DNA of 64,000 nt, from positions 124,001 through 188,000 of the forward strand of contig NZ_JAAAGB010000004.1 in the NCBI RefSeq assembly GCF_010586825.1, written 5' to 3'. Both the position numbers and the translations under genes were made by a program. Below the pieces are notes generated by a model. The model was not told the origin of the DNA. It saw only the letters and a program-made list of their open reading frames with translations, and ran no database searches. Every line of letters starts with the position of its first letter. The first letter of the stretch is position 1. Positions 26,182 through 35,152 of the stretch are shown one piece after another. This DNA is from Draconibacterium mangrovi. Its GTDB lineage: Bacteria; Bacteroidota; Bacteroidia; Bacteroidales; Prolixibacteraceae.

Positions 26182-26949
26182 TCAGGTGAGCCGCGTACCC
26201 CGCCCGGTTGCAATATTTTCGGGGTTGGTAATCAGAATTTCCTGTACGCCTTTTGCTTTTGCCCTGAAACCGTTATCCAGTTTTGGTATCATTCCTTCGC
26301 TAATAACACCTTCGGTTTTGTACTGATCGAATAATTTGTAATTGAGATCGTAAATTACAGATGACTCATCGTTTGGATCGGTTAAAACCCCACGTTTTTC
26401 GAAACAATAGAAAAGATAAACCTTAAAGTAATTTGATAATTCAATAGCTAATTCCGACGCAATGGTATCGGCATTGGTATTTAGCATCTGGCCTTTTGCA
26501 TCGTGGGTTAGTGGTGCAACAACAGGAATAACGTTTTCGTCAATAAGCATTCGTAGTTCGCGGGCATTTACGTCATCAACGTCGCCAACAAAACCGTAAT
26601 CCACATCTTGTACCGGGCGTTTGTGGGCTTTTATTAATCCGAGGTCGGCTCCGGTAAGGCCAATTGCGTTCATGTCTCGTGCCTGTAATCCGGCCACAAT
26701 TCTTTTATTTACCAAACCTCCGTACACCATGGTAACCACTTCAAGCATATCAGCATCAGTAATCCGGCGGCCATCAACCATTTTGGTCTCAATTCCCAAT
26801 CGTTTTGCAATTTCGGTAGCAGTACGTCCTCCACCGTGAACCAGTAATTTGTTTCCCGAAATTTTACGAAACTGATCGAGCAATGCTTCTAGTGATTCAG
26901 GTTCCTCAACTACTTTTCCTCCTACTTTAATGATTGTTAGCCTATCCAT
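26182..26949 (-). CDS. argB: acetylglutamate kinase ArgB (N-acetyl or N-succinyl type)
   Basis: The 255-residue protein has the amino-acid kinase fold: TIIKVGGKVVEE at the N-terminus, LLVHGGGRTATEIAKRLG (about 35-52), TGADLGLIKA and a C-terminal MIPKLDNGFRAKAKGV. It phosphorylates the acyl-glutamate in arginine synthesis. Some Bacteroides enzymes of this family use N-succinylglutamate, so the acyl group is uncertain. No other arg gene is in the window; it lies 93 bp downstream of hisH in the same direction. Confidence 0.92.
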   Translation of the reverse strand: MDRLTIIKVGGKVVEEPESLEALLDQFRKISGNKLLVHGGGRTATEIAKRLGIETKMVDGRRITDADMLEVVTMVYGGLVNKRIVAGLQARDMNAIGLTGADLGLIKAHKRPVQDVDYGFVGDVDDVNARELRMLIDENVIPVVAPLTHDAKGQMLNTNADTIASELAIELSNYFKVYLFYCFEKRGVLTDPNDESSVIYDLNYKLFDQYKTEGVISEGMIPKLDNGFRAKAKGVQEILITNPENIATGRGTRLT

Positions 26950-27042
26950 GATTTTGCTGATTACTTGTTGTTTTTTGCTTATTTCTATTGATGAACGTCA
27001 GTTTCAGTCTTTAATTGTAAGTGCAAAGTTACGTTAGTGTGC

Positions 27043-27642
27043 TTAGAGATTTAAAAAGTTCTCCAATATTTTTGCGCCAATGGTACCACTTTTTTCCGGG
27101 TGAAACTGTGTGGCATAAAAATTATCGCGGTGCAAAGCCGCACTAAACGGAAGAATATAATCGCAGGTGGCAATGGTATGCTCGCTTTTTTCGGCGTAAT
27201 ACGAGTGCACAAAATAAACATACTCATTTTCCATGTCGGCCGTAAAAAGGTCACTTTTCAAGTCTTTTATGGCATTCCAGCCCATATGCGGAACTTTGGT
27301 AATATATTCTTCGCCGGGATTTGGAATAAAACGTTTAACTCTCTCATCGAAAATACCCAGGCACTCGGTATCGTTTTCTTCCGAATGCGAGCACATTAAC
27401 TGAAGCCCGAGACAAATACCCAGAACCGGTTGCTTTAGCGATACGATCAGTTCATCGAGTTTGTTTTCGCGCAGATAGGCCATTGTTGTGCTGGCCTCGC
27501 CAACTCCCGGAAAGATAACTTTGTCGGCATTTCTGATCTTTTCGTGATCGGCCGTTATCTCTGCATTTACACCCAATCGGTTAAGCGCATTGTTTACCGA
27601 TTCGATGTTTCCGGCGTTATATTTTATTATTACAATGTTCAT
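27043..27642 (-). CDS. hisH: imidazole glycerol phosphate synthase glutaminase subunit HisH
   Basis: The 199-residue class I amidotransferase shows IIKYNAGNIESV at the start, nucleophile Cys in PVLGICLGLQLMC, the PHMGWN motif, and the His-Glu pair in FHPEKSG near the C-terminus. HisH supplies ammonia to HisF, which makes imidazole glycerol phosphate and AICAR. HisF itself, HisA and HisIE are not in this window, which is unusual because hisH normally sits beside hisA and hisF. Confidence 0.95.
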   Translation of the reverse strand: MNIVIIKYNAGNIESVNNALNRLGVNAEITADHEKIRNADKVIFPGVGEASTTMAYLRENKLDELIVSLKQPVLGICLGLQLMCSHSEENDTECLGIFDERVKRFIPNPGEEYITKVPHMGWNAIKDLKSDLFTADMENEYVYFVHSYYAEKSEHTIATCDYILPFSAALHRDNFYATQFHPEKSGTIGAKILENFLNL

Positions 27643-27654
27643 TTCTATTCGGGT

Positions 27655-28203
27655 TTATTCTTTCAGTAAAAGATCAATCACCTCAACCATTTCATTGAAT
27701 TCGTCTTCTTTAAAAAGCCGGGTTAAATAAACAATCTTGCCAGTTTTGTCGATAATTACATTTCGTGTAACACCGGCACCCTCAGCGGCAAAAGTGTAAA
27801 AGATTTCAGCGCCCGGATCAAGAGCCAACGGATAGGTAACTTTCATCGTTTCCTTAAAATCCTTAACCTTATCAAGCGGTTCGTCCATGTCAACACCGAT
27901 TAACACAAAATCATCATTATCCTTGTGTTTTTGCCAGATCTCTTTTTCAATATGTGGCATTTCTTTTCGGCATACCGAACACCAGCTGGCGGTAAATTGC
28001 AACATTGTTATTTTTCCTTTTAAATCGGCGGTTGAGACTTTGGTGCCGTCGGTAAGTTCCATTGTAATTTCAGGCATTTGCTGGCCAATTTTTACAATGT
28101 AACCGTAATCGGCAGGAATTTCTTTTTCCGGAATTGCACTTAGTTGCGCAAATGCAGACATTGCAAAGAATGTTATGCTGAGGATGGATAATAATCTTTT
28201 CAT
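27655..28203 (-). CDS. TlpA-type periplasmic thioredoxin
   Basis: The 182-residue protein has a signal peptide (1-19, ending SAFAQ) and a thioredoxin/AhpC-TSA domain with the redox motif WCSVC (in FTASWCSVCRKEMPHIEKE). It has the peroxiredoxin-like PLALDPGAEIFYTFA and the cis-Pro region GVTRNVIID. It probably reduces or oxidises thiols in the periplasm, for example keeping apocytochrome cysteines reduced (inference). It is placed between hisH and the four-helix gene. Confidence 0.88.
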   Translation of the reverse strand: MKRLLSILSITFFAMSAFAQLSAIPEKEIPADYGYIVKIGQQMPEITMELTDGTKVSTADLKGKITMLQFTASWCSVCRKEMPHIEKEIWQKHKDNDDFVLIGVDMDEPLDKVKDFKETMKVTYPLALDPGAEIFYTFAAEGAGVTRNVIIDKTGKIVYLTRLFKEDEFNEMVEVIDLLLKE

Positions 28204-28212
28204 ATTCTTTTT

Positions 28213-28246
28213 TGTTACTGGTTGCTTGTTTCAGGTTACTGGTTAA
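28213..28246. repeat. repeat at the 3' side of the four-helix gene
   Basis: Two copies of GTTACTGGTT, 21 bp apart, and one CAGGTTAC. The latter recurs in inverted orientation at 28651-28676 on the other side of the gene. Confidence 0.5.
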
Positions 28247-28614
28247 CTTTTTTCATTCCAGTGCCTTTCAACATATTCAATAAATTTATTGAGTTTTTTC
28301 CCTAAAAGTTCATAATCTGATATCAAATCGTTTAAGCCTTTTGAATCAAAGTGAAGTTCATTGATCATCGTTAACTGTGAGTTGGCTTCATCACACGAAG
28401 CCTGAGCATAAACCAGAAACCGGATAAAATCTTGTTTGTATCGGTTTCTTCCATAGCCCTCAACAATATTGTCTTTTATGCTTTTTGTTGAGCGTCTGAC
28501 CTGACTTCCTTGTTCATAGAGTTCGTAAGCAGGTAAAGTTAAGGTCATTTTATGAACTTTTATAGCTAGTTGATAGGCTGACTGATAAATTTCCAAATCT
28601 CTATAACTTTTCAT
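28243..28614 (-). CDS. S23-type four-helix bundle protein
   Basis: The 123-residue protein matches the IVS/S23 family: YRDLEIYQSAYQLAIKVHKM, then VRRSTKSIKDNIVEGYGR and FLVYAQASCDEANSQL. The family was first found in insertions of 23S rRNA genes and forms a pentameric four-helix bundle. Its function is not known. The gene is flanked by CAGGTTAC-type inverted sequences and interrupts the his operon, so it may have come in as a small mobile unit. Confidence 0.88.
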   Translation of the reverse strand: MKSYRDLEIYQSAYQLAIKVHKMTLTLPAYELYEQGSQVRRSTKSIKDNIVEGYGRNRYKQDFIRFLVYAQASCDEANSQLTMINELHFDSKGLNDLISDYELLGKKLNKFIEYVERHWNEKS

Positions 28615-28650
28615 GATCTATTATTTTAGTTAATTATTATGATTGACTAA

Positions 28651-28676
28651 AACCTGTAACTTGTAACCTGCAACTC
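28651..28676. repeat. repeat at the 5' side of the four-helix gene
   Basis: Contains CCTGTAAC and GTAACCTGCAAC, complementary to the CAGGTTAC-type sequence at the far end of the gene. Together they form imperfect inverted repeats around it. Confidence 0.5.
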
Positions 28677-28681
28677 GATTT

Positions 28682-29566
28682 TTAATTAAATACAACCGTT
28701 CTGTTCCTATAAACCAGTACTTTACGCTGAAGGTGTTTGTATACGGCCTGCGAAAGAACGATTTTCTCCAAATCGCGACCTTTGCGTATCAATTTTTGTA
28801 TCGTATCAACGTGGCTGCAACGGGTAACATCCTGTTCGATAATCGGCCCTGCATCCAGCTCGGAAGTAACATAATGACTTGTTGCACCAATAATTTTTAC
28901 TCCGCGCTCGTGGGCTGCATGATAAGGTTTTGCACCCGCAAATGCCGGTAAGAACGAATGGTGGATGTTGATTACCTTATTCGGATAATTTTTTACAAAA
29001 TCTTCCGACAGGATTTGCATGTAGCGCGCCAGCACCACAAAATCGATGTTGTTTTCCTTTAACAGTTTTAGCTCAGCTGCTTCCTGCTCGGCTTTGTTTT
29101 CTTTATTAATAGGGAAATAATGAAAATCAATATCGAAACGTTCGGCAACCGGACGCAGTGTTTCGTGGTTGCTAATAATCATTGGTATTTCCACATCCCA
29201 TTCGCCGGCTGTGTAACGTGCCAGGATATCGAACAAACAATGTGGCATTTTAGAAACAAACAGGGCCATTCGCGGAACTTCATTTGAAAAATAGATCTTC
29301 CAGTTCATTTGCAAGGGGCTGCCAATCAGGGTGTCAAAATATTCACCGATCTTATCGGCAGGAATGGCGAAATTCTCCAGTTCCCATTCAACCCGCATGT
29401 AAAAAATCTTTTCCTGACGATCAACATGCTGATCGAGGTAAATAATGTTGCCCTTATTTTTATTCAGAAATTCAGTTACTGTTGCAAGGATTCCTTGTTT
29501 GTCCGGACAGTGAATCAATAAGATCGCAGTGTCCTTTTTTTCGTTTAGTATTTTTATTGTCTTCAT
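28682..29566 (-). CDS. purU: formyltetrahydrofolate deformylase PurU
   Basis: The 294-residue protein has an N-terminal ACT domain (about 12-90: ILLIHCPDKQGILATVTEFL) and a formyl-transferase-type hydrolase domain. The latter shows VARYMQILS, VINIHHSFLPAFAGAKPYHAAHERGVKIIGATSHYVT and DAGPIIEQDV, which includes the catalytic His and Asp. It releases formate from 10-formyl-THF. Placement in the his operon links one-carbon supply with histidine and purine synthesis, which share AICAR. Confidence 0.93.
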   Translation of the reverse strand: MKTIKILNEKKDTAILLIHCPDKQGILATVTEFLNKNKGNIIYLDQHVDRQEKIFYMRVEWELENFAIPADKIGEYFDTLIGSPLQMNWKIYFSNEVPRMALFVSKMPHCLFDILARYTAGEWDVEIPMIISNHETLRPVAERFDIDFHYFPINKENKAEQEAAELKLLKENNIDFVVLARYMQILSEDFVKNYPNKVINIHHSFLPAFAGAKPYHAAHERGVKIIGATSHYVTSELDAGPIIEQDVTRCSHVDTIQKLIRKGRDLEKIVLSQAVYKHLQRKVLVYRNRTVVFN

Positions 29567-29572
29567 ATCTTT

Positions 29573-29603
29573 TAACCGCGGAGAGCACAGAGTTTTGCGG
29601 AGT
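29573..29603. repeat. short interspersed repeat-like sequence
   Basis: The stretch contains CGCGGAGAGCACAGAG and TTTTGCGGAGTC. It resembles the CGCGGAGANCRCAGAG family of short repeats seen between genes in several Bacteroidota genomes (from memory). Only one copy is in the window. Confidence 0.35.
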
Positions 29604-29610
29604 CTTAATT

Positions 29611-30732
29611 TTATAACATTCCTTTAGTTGATGGCAAATCGAAGTTAAATACATCGCGGCGAATTGCCATTTTTATTGATTTCGCCAATGCTTTAAAAAT
29701 CGCTTCTATTTTATGGTGTTCGTTGGCACCTTCAGCCTTAATATTCAGATTACACAATGCTGCATCGGAGAAGGATTTGAAGAAGTGCATAAACATTTCG
29801 GTAGGCATGTCGCCCACCATTTCGCGTTTAAAATCGGCCTCCCAAACCAACCACGGGCGTCCTCCAAAATCAATAGCAGCCATAACCAGACACTCATCCA
29901 TAGGCAGGCAAAAACCATAACGTTCCATGCCCAGTTTATTGCCAACAGCCTTTTTAAAAGCCTCGCCTAAAGCCAGCGCCGTATCTTCAATGGTATGATG
30001 TTCGTCAACTTCCAAATCGCCTTTTACCTGAATGTTGAGGTCAACGCCACTGTGGCGGCCAATTTGTTCCAGCATGTGATCGAAAAAGCCCAAACCGGTA
30101 GAAATATTGCATACTCCTGATCCATCAAGATTTAACGTAACAGAAATTGCCGTTTCTTTCGTGGTACGTTCAACTTTTGCTGTGCGTTGCGGTGAAGCCA
30201 CACACGCGTAAATATCGTCCCAGTCGTCGGAAATCAGAGCACAAACATCTGCCAGCCCTTCTTTTTCCAGTTCTTCAACCTGGTCGCCGTTATTAATAAA
30301 TATACCTTTTGCACCGAGATTTTTCGCCAGCATGATATCGGTTTTACGGTCGCCGATAACAAAACTGTTTGCCAAATCGTAATCGCCTTCCAGGTATTTT
30401 GTAAGCATTCCGGTTGCCGGTTTGCGGGTAGTAGAGTTATCTTCCGGAAAGTGGCGGTCGATACAAATATCGTCGAAAACAACACCTTCGTTTTCAAAAG
30501 CTTTCAGAATAAAATTATGCACTGGCCAAAACGTATCTTCCGGAAACGAATCGGTGCCCAAACCATCCTGGTTGGTAACCATTACCAACTCGTAATCAAG
30601 GTTTTTGCGGATGTAGTGCATATTGCGGAAAACCTTCGGCAGAAACTCCAGCTTCTCAAATGCATCAATTTGTTCGTCTGCAGTTTCGTAGTTTAAGGTT
30701 CCGTCGCGGTCTATAAATAGTACTTTCTTCAT
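29611..30732 (-). CDS. hisB: bifunctional histidinol-phosphatase / imidazoleglycerol-phosphate dehydratase HisB
   Basis: The 373-residue fusion has an N-terminal HAD phosphatase (about 1-165: [32 protein letters not shown]) and a C-terminal dehydratase (about 180-373: [47 protein letters not shown] with the manganese-binding His pairs). It catalyses two steps of histidine synthesis. It lies 5 nt after hisC. Confidence 0.96.
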   Translation of the reverse strand: MKKVLFIDRDGTLNYETADEQIDAFEKLEFLPKVFRNMHYIRKNLDYELVMVTNQDGLGTDSFPEDTFWPVHNFILKAFENEGVVFDDICIDRHFPEDNSTTRKPATGMLTKYLEGDYDLANSFVIGDRKTDIMLAKNLGAKGIFINNGDQVEELEKEGLADVCALISDDWDDIYACVASPQRTAKVERTTKETAISVTLNLDGSGVCNISTGLGFFDHMLEQIGRHSGVDLNIQVKGDLEVDEHHTIEDTALALGEAFKKAVGNKLGMERYGFCLPMDECLVMAAIDFGGRPWLVWEADFKREMVGDMPTEMFMHFFKSFSDAALCNLNIKAEGANEHHKIEAIFKALAKSIKMAIRRDVFNFDLPSTKGML

Positions 30733-30737
30733 CGTTT

Positions 30738-31769
30738 TTAAATTAGTTTTTTTAGCGCACTTAAAAGGCTTTCGTTTTCTTCCGAATTACCAATTGTTAT
30801 TCGCAAACTTTCGTTGCACAAATGTACTTTCGAGCGATCGCGAACAATTATTCCTTCCTCAACCAGGTAGTTGTAAATACCTCGGGCATCGTGCATTTTT
30901 ACCAACAGAAAGTTTGCCTCTGACGGATAAACTTTAATTACAAACGGAAATTCAGCCAACAGTTTTTCCATTTTATCGCGCTCGGCAATAAGCAGTTTTA
31001 CCCATTTCTGAACGGTTACTTTTTTGTCGAGCAGTAACATGGCTTTTTCCTGGGTAAGAATATTAAGGTTGTACGGGTACTTTATTTTGTTCAGAATACC
31101 AATTAATTCGGTGCTTCCGAATGCCATCCCCAAACGTATTCCGGCCATTCCCCAGGCTTTCGAAAAAGTTTGAAGAATTACCAGGTTGGGGTAGTGTTCC
31201 AGTTCCGGCATCAGGGTTTTCCCCGGCGCAAAGTCGATGTATGCTTCATCAATAATTACCAGCCCATGAAACTGGTTGGCCAGCTCCAACATCGCATCTT
31301 TATTCAAGCTGTTGCCGGTTGGATTGTTGGGCGAACATAAAAATACCAGTTTGGTATTTTTGTCGGTTTCGCCAAGTATATCATTAATGTTCAGCTGAAA
31401 ATCTTCGGTTAGCGACACTTTACGCAGTTCAACGCCTGAGATATCGGCTGCAACCTGGTACATGCCGTAGGTTGGGTCGATGGTAACCACATTGTCTTTT
31501 CCCGGCTCGCAGAAGGCACGGATCAGTAAATCTATCGGTTCATCGCTTCCGTTTCCAAGAAAAATATTTTCAGCATTTACTTTTTTTAATACCGCTATCT
31601 TTTCTTTTACCAAACGTTGTAGCGGATCGGGGTAGCGGTTGTAAGGTTCGTTAAAGGGGTTTTCGTTGGCATCGAGAAAAACCATCGCATCGCCACTATA
31701 CTCGTCTCTTGCCGACGAGTAGGGCTTCAGGTTTTTTATGTTTTCGCGGAGTAGATTATTTAGTTCCAT
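30738..31769 (-). CDS. hisC: histidinol-phosphate aminotransferase HisC
   Basis: The 343-residue PLP enzyme has [19 protein letters not shown] at the N-terminus, [35 protein letters not shown] and the PLP-binding Lys in [14 protein letters not shown]. It converts imidazole acetol phosphate to histidinol phosphate. The start overlaps the end of hisD by 14 bp, indicating translational coupling. Confidence 0.96.
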   Translation of the reverse strand: MELNNLLRENIKNLKPYSSARDEYSGDAMVFLDANENPFNEPYNRYPDPLQRLVKEKIAVLKKVNAENIFLGNGSDEPIDLLIRAFCEPGKDNVVTIDPTYGMYQVAADISGVELRKVSLTEDFQLNINDILGETDKNTKLVFLCSPNNPTGNSLNKDAMLELANQFHGLVIIDEAYIDFAPGKTLMPELEHYPNLVILQTFSKAWGMAGIRLGMAFGSTELIGILNKIKYPYNLNILTQEKAMLLLDKKVTVQKWVKLLIAERDKMEKLLAEFPFVIKVYPSEANFLLVKMHDARGIYNYLVEEGIIVRDRSKVHLCNESLRITIGNSEENESLLSALKKLI

Positions 31770-33054
31770 TTTTTTCGATCTGTTTAAGGCGTAAAGTTAC
31801 TGCATTTTTGTGCGCTTCAAGTTGTTCGGTAGCGGCCATTTTTTCAATAGCAGGGCCAATCGTTAAAAGTCCTTCTTCACTAATCTCCTGAAAGGTGATC
31901 TTTTTCAGAAAACTATCCAGGTTTACTCCGCTGTACGATCGTGCCCAGCCGTTTGTAGGCAATGTATGGTTGGTTCCCGAAGCGTAATCTCCTGCACTTT
32001 CAGGTGTAAATTCGCCCAAAAATACCGAACCTGCGTTAGTGATTTTCTCTGCCAGTTCCATATATTTTTTTGTGCTGATGATCAGGTGTTCCGGCGCGTA
32101 TTCGTTGATCAAATCCACTCGTTCGGTATCATCCGAAACCACAATTAATACGCTGTGCGATAGCGCTTTTTCGGCGAGTTCTTTTCTTGGCAGTTGAGCA
32201 ACTTGTGCTTCCACTTCAGCAACTACTTCTTTTAATGTATTTTCGTTATTGGTAACCAATACCACCTGGCTGTCGGCACCGTGTTCGGCCTGCGACAATA
32301 AATCGGAAGCCACAAAAGCGGGATTCGATGTTTCGTCGGCTACAACCAATACCTCAGAAGGACCGGCCGGCATATCGATCGAAACTTCATTCATGCTAAC
32401 CAGTTGTTTGGCAGCTGTTACGTATTGATTTCCCGGACCAAAAATTTTGTAGGTTTTCGGAACAGTTTCGGTACCGTAAGCCATTGCTCCGATGGCTTGA
32501 ACACCGCCCAGTTTGTAGATTTGTGTTACGCCTGCAACCTTAGCAGCGTACAAAATTGCCGGATGAATGTTGCCATTTTTATCGGGTGGCGAACAAAGAA
32601 CAATTTGTTTACAACCCGCAATTTTAGCCGGAAGTGCCAGCATTAATACGGTTGAAAAAAGTGGTGCTGTTCCGCCCGGAATGTACAACCCAACTTTCTC
32701 GATGGCCACCGGTTTTTGCCAGCAAATTACGCCGGGAGCAGTTTCCATCTTTCTGATTTCGGGCATTTGGGCACTGTGAAAAGCCTTTATGTTTTCAGCA
32801 GCTAAAGCAATCGCATCTTTTAAATCCTGGTCGATTGAGGCTTCTGCCCTGGTAATTTCTTCGGGCGAAACCTCAAAATTATCCAGTTTAACACCGTCAA
32901 AACGTTCGGTGTATTCGCGTAATTTTTCATCGCCCTGCTCACGAATTTCAGTCAGTATATTTTGTACACGTCCGTACAATTCCGAAACATCGAAAAGCGG
33001 GCGTTTTAAAATATCGGTCCAGGTATTTCTCCCCGGATTTATATAAGTCTTCAT
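31756..33054 (-). CDS. hisD: histidinol dehydrogenase HisD
   Basis: The 432-residue protein follows HisD throughout: VGLYIPGGTAPLFSTVLMLALPAKIAGC, QAIGAMAYGTETVP, the GPGNQYVTAAKQ motif, DMPAGPSEVLVVAD, SQAEHGADSQ with zinc ligands, and late YAPEHLII and FLGEFTPESAGDYASGTNHTLPT. It makes the last two oxidations to histidine. It overlaps the EamA gene by 4 nt and hisC by 14. Confidence 0.96.
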   Translation of the reverse strand: MKTYINPGRNTWTDILKRPLFDVSELYGRVQNILTEIREQGDEKLREYTERFDGVKLDNFEVSPEEITRAEASIDQDLKDAIALAAENIKAFHSAQMPEIRKMETAPGVICWQKPVAIEKVGLYIPGGTAPLFSTVLMLALPAKIAGCKQIVLCSPPDKNGNIHPAILYAAKVAGVTQIYKLGGVQAIGAMAYGTETVPKTYKIFGPGNQYVTAAKQLVSMNEVSIDMPAGPSEVLVVADETSNPAFVASDLLSQAEHGADSQVVLVTNNENTLKEVVAEVEAQVAQLPRKELAEKALSHSVLIVVSDDTERVDLINEYAPEHLIISTKKYMELAEKITNAGSVFLGEFTPESAGDYASGTNHTLPTNGWARSYSGVNLDSFLKKITFQEISEEGLLTIGPAIEKMAATEQLEAHKNAVTLRLKQIEKNGTK

Positions 33055-33944
33055 GTAACTGTTTTTTTTGTTTTAAACCGTAAAGCCAGAATGTTGCCCG
33101 AAAATAGCAAAAGTATTCCCAACGCTGCGAATACATCCCATCGGTAACCTTCAAAAAAAGTAGAAATTAACAAAGCGATAGCAGGAGTAATCAGTGCCAC
33201 GTATATCGAACGGTCGGGACCAATTTCACCAAGCAGTTTTAAATAGGTGGAAAAAGCTACTATCGATCCGAAAATTGAAAGGTACAATAACGAAACCGAA
33301 TAGTTCAGCGAAGCATCAAAACGAAGTGGTTTGCCAAGCAGCAATACCATTGCAAACATGGCCAATCCTCCATACAACATTCCGTAGGCATTGGCCTGCA
33401 AAACAGGTACGTTTTTCTTTTGCTTATACGCTGAAATAATGTTTCCTAATGAAGCGAAAGTCAGGCCTCCGAAACAAAGCAAAAAGATGATCCAGTTGCC
33501 GTTTCCTCCCTGAAACTTTACCAACTCGTTCTTAAACAACAACGCTGTTCCTCCAACTCCCAAAACTGCGGCCACTATAACATCGGGCTTTATTTTCCCT
33601 TTTAACAGCACTGCGTTGAAAAATATATTGAAGAAAATAATCAACGAAAATATCACTGCCACAATACCGCTTGTCAGGGTAGTTTCCACTTCGTAAACAA
33701 ACCAGTAGTTCATTCCGAAAAGACAAAGCCCCAGCAGAAGCATCATCAGGTGTTCGCGCAACGTAAATTTCATTTTTCGTCCTGTTACCAGGCAAAATAA
33801 AATGAGCAGAATACCGGCTGCCAAAAAGCGATAGGCAACCGATAACAGCGGATCAACTGTTCCCAGTTGAAACTTAATGGCATACCACGTCGATCCCCAA
33901 ATCAATGATGGAATGGCAAACAATATGTATTGTCTTGTAGTCAT
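33051..33944 (-). CDS. EamA/DMT-family transporter
   Basis: The 297-residue protein has ten hydrophobic helices in two EamA repeats. It starts FAIPSLIWGSTWYAIKFQLG, a signature of the drug/metabolite transporter group, and ends with a basic tail. It lies between hisG and hisD and overlaps hisD by 4 nt. Export of an amino acid or pathway metabolite is possible from context, but the substrate is not indicated by the sequence. Confidence 0.88.
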   Translation of the reverse strand: MTTRQYILFAIPSLIWGSTWYAIKFQLGTVDPLLSVAYRFLAAGILLILFCLVTGRKMKFTLREHLMMLLLGLCLFGMNYWFVYEVETTLTSGIVAVIFSLIIFFNIFFNAVLLKGKIKPDVIVAAVLGVGGTALLFKNELVKFQGGNGNWIIFLLCFGGLTFASLGNIISAYKQKKNVPVLQANAYGMLYGGLAMFAMVLLLGKPLRFDASLNYSVSLLYLSIFGSIVAFSTYLKLLGEIGPDRSIYVALITPAIALLISTFFEGYRWDVFAALGILLLFSGNILALRFKTKKTVT

Positions 33945-34004
33945 TTATTCATGAAACTGTTAACCCGATAGCTGCTTTTAAGAACGGCTTCATGGATCTA
34001 ATTT

Positions 34005-34862
34005 CTAGAAAATCATTTTCTCGATAGGAACAACTAAAATGCCTTCGGCACCGGCTTTTTTCAACTTGCCAATTACTTCCCAAAAATCATCTTCTTCAAT
34101 TACCGAGTGCAGCGAGCTCCAGCCTTCTTTTGCCAGCGGAACCAGTGTTGGCGATTTCATTCCCGGCAGCAGCGAAGTTATCTCTTCTATTTTTTCGTTT
34201 GGAACATTCAGAAGAATGTATTTTTTGCCTTCAGCACGTTGTACCGATTCGATTCTGAAAATCAGTTCATCAAGAATTTCCTGCTTTTTTGCCGAAAGGT
34301 TAGGATTAGCAATCAATACAGCTTCCGATTTCATTACCACTTCAACTTCTTTCAAACGGTTGCTCACCAGTGTAGATCCTGAACTTACGATATCGAAAAT
34401 AGCATCGGCCAAACCAATTCCCGGTGCAATTTCTACCGATCCGCTAATCACATGAATCTCAGCGTTGATATTATTCTCGTCCAGAAACTTTTTCAGAATA
34501 ACGGGGTAGGAGGTGGCAATTTTTTTGCCGTTGAAGAATTCAACACCCGGATAATCAAGTGACTTTGGAATAGCCAGCGACAGACGGCATTTCGAGAATC
34601 CAAGACGTTTGGCAATTACCACATTTTCGTCTTTCTCGGCCATTTCGTTTTCGCCAACAACACCAATGTCGGCAACACCGTCGGCAACGGTTTGCGGAAT
34701 ATCATCGTCGCGTAAAAACAAGGCATCCATTGGGAAATTTTTCGCTTCCGATACCAATTTACGCCTGCCAACGCTTAATCCGATGCCGGCCTCGTTTATC
34801 AGGCCCATTGAGTCTTCGTTTAACCTTCCTTTTGTTTGAATAGCAATCTTAAGTTTTTCCAT
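34005..34862 (-). CDS. hisG: ATP phosphoribosyltransferase HisG, long form
   Basis: The 285-residue enzyme starts at the ATG at 34862 (MEKLKIAIQTKGRLNEDS). The frame continues upstream to 34940, but that stretch would run through the attenuator, so the longer start is rejected. Visible are FLRDDDIPQTVADGVADIGVVGENE, GLADAIFDIVSSGSTLVSNRLKEV, and a C-terminal regulatory domain (about 215-285) as in hexameric, histidine-inhibited HisG. It performs the first, committed step of histidine synthesis and is the first structural gene of the operon. Confidence 0.95.
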   Translation of the reverse strand: MEKLKIAIQTKGRLNEDSMGLINEAGIGLSVGRRKLVSEAKNFPMDALFLRDDDIPQTVADGVADIGVVGENEMAEKDENVVIAKRLGFSKCRLSLAIPKSLDYPGVEFFNGKKIATSYPVILKKFLDENNINAEIHVISGSVEIAPGIGLADAIFDIVSSGSTLVSNRLKEVEVVMKSEAVLIANPNLSAKKQEILDELIFRIESVQRAEGKKYILLNVPNEKIEEITSLLPGMKSPTLVPLAKEGWSSLHSVIEEDDFWEVIGKLKKAGAEGILVVPIEKMIF

Positions 34863-34875
34863 GTCTGTTTTATAT

Positions 34876-34907
34876 AAAAAAAGGCCTGCCTTTAATGGCA
34901 AGCCTTT
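34876..34907 (-). terminator. his operon attenuator terminator
   Basis: Minus-strand stem AAAGGCTTGCC / GGCAGGCCTTT (11 bp, one G-U pair) followed by seven T, between the His leader peptide and hisG. Its 5' arm GGCTTGCC can alternatively pair with GGTAGGCT at 34952-34945. Confidence 0.88.
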
Positions 34908-34940
34908 ATGAATTAATATCGTTGAGTTTAAACAAAACAA

Positions 34941-35003
34941 TTACAGCCTACCCGATGGTTGGTTCTTCCAATGATGGCCGTGATGTAATGTTGTTACTGT
35001 CAT
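34941..35003 (-). CDS. hisL: histidine leader peptide (attenuation)
   Basis: A 20-codon frame encodes MTVTTLHHGHHWKNQPSGRL and ends in TAA just before the attenuator. Four His codons within five positions are the hallmark of his leader peptides. When charged tRNA-His is scarce, a ribosome stalled at these codons would let GGTAGGCT (34952-34945, overlapping the last codons) pair with the 5' arm of the terminator, freeing transcription of hisG. Promoter, peptide, antiterminator and terminator are all in the right order. Confidence 0.88.
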   Translation of the reverse strand: MTVTTLHHGHHWKNQPSGRL

Positions 35004-35019
35004 ATCAGTTATTTTGATG

Positions 35020-35049
35020 CAAGTATAGTTATAAAATTGTATTGAACAA
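35020..35049 (-). promoter_or_regulatory. his operon promoter
   Basis: Minus strand: TTG (35049-35047), 19 bp, TATACTTG (35027-35020; one mismatch to TAnnTTTG). The start point would be near 35013, about 10 nt before the leader peptide. Confidence 0.65.
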
Positions 35050-35152
35050 TACGTATTGGTGTTAATTTAAAATTAAAGTTAAGCCGTCAATAAACATAAG
35101 CACAATTTATGGTCTTTTGGGAATTTTCCTGATAAGAAATTGATAATGTATT

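Noticed and set aside
29573-29603. structured RNA
   Set aside because: No stable fold is visible; it is better described as a scattered repeat fragment.
34039-34455. 138-codon rightward reading frame
   Set aside because: Antisense to hisG; Ser-rich shadow translation.
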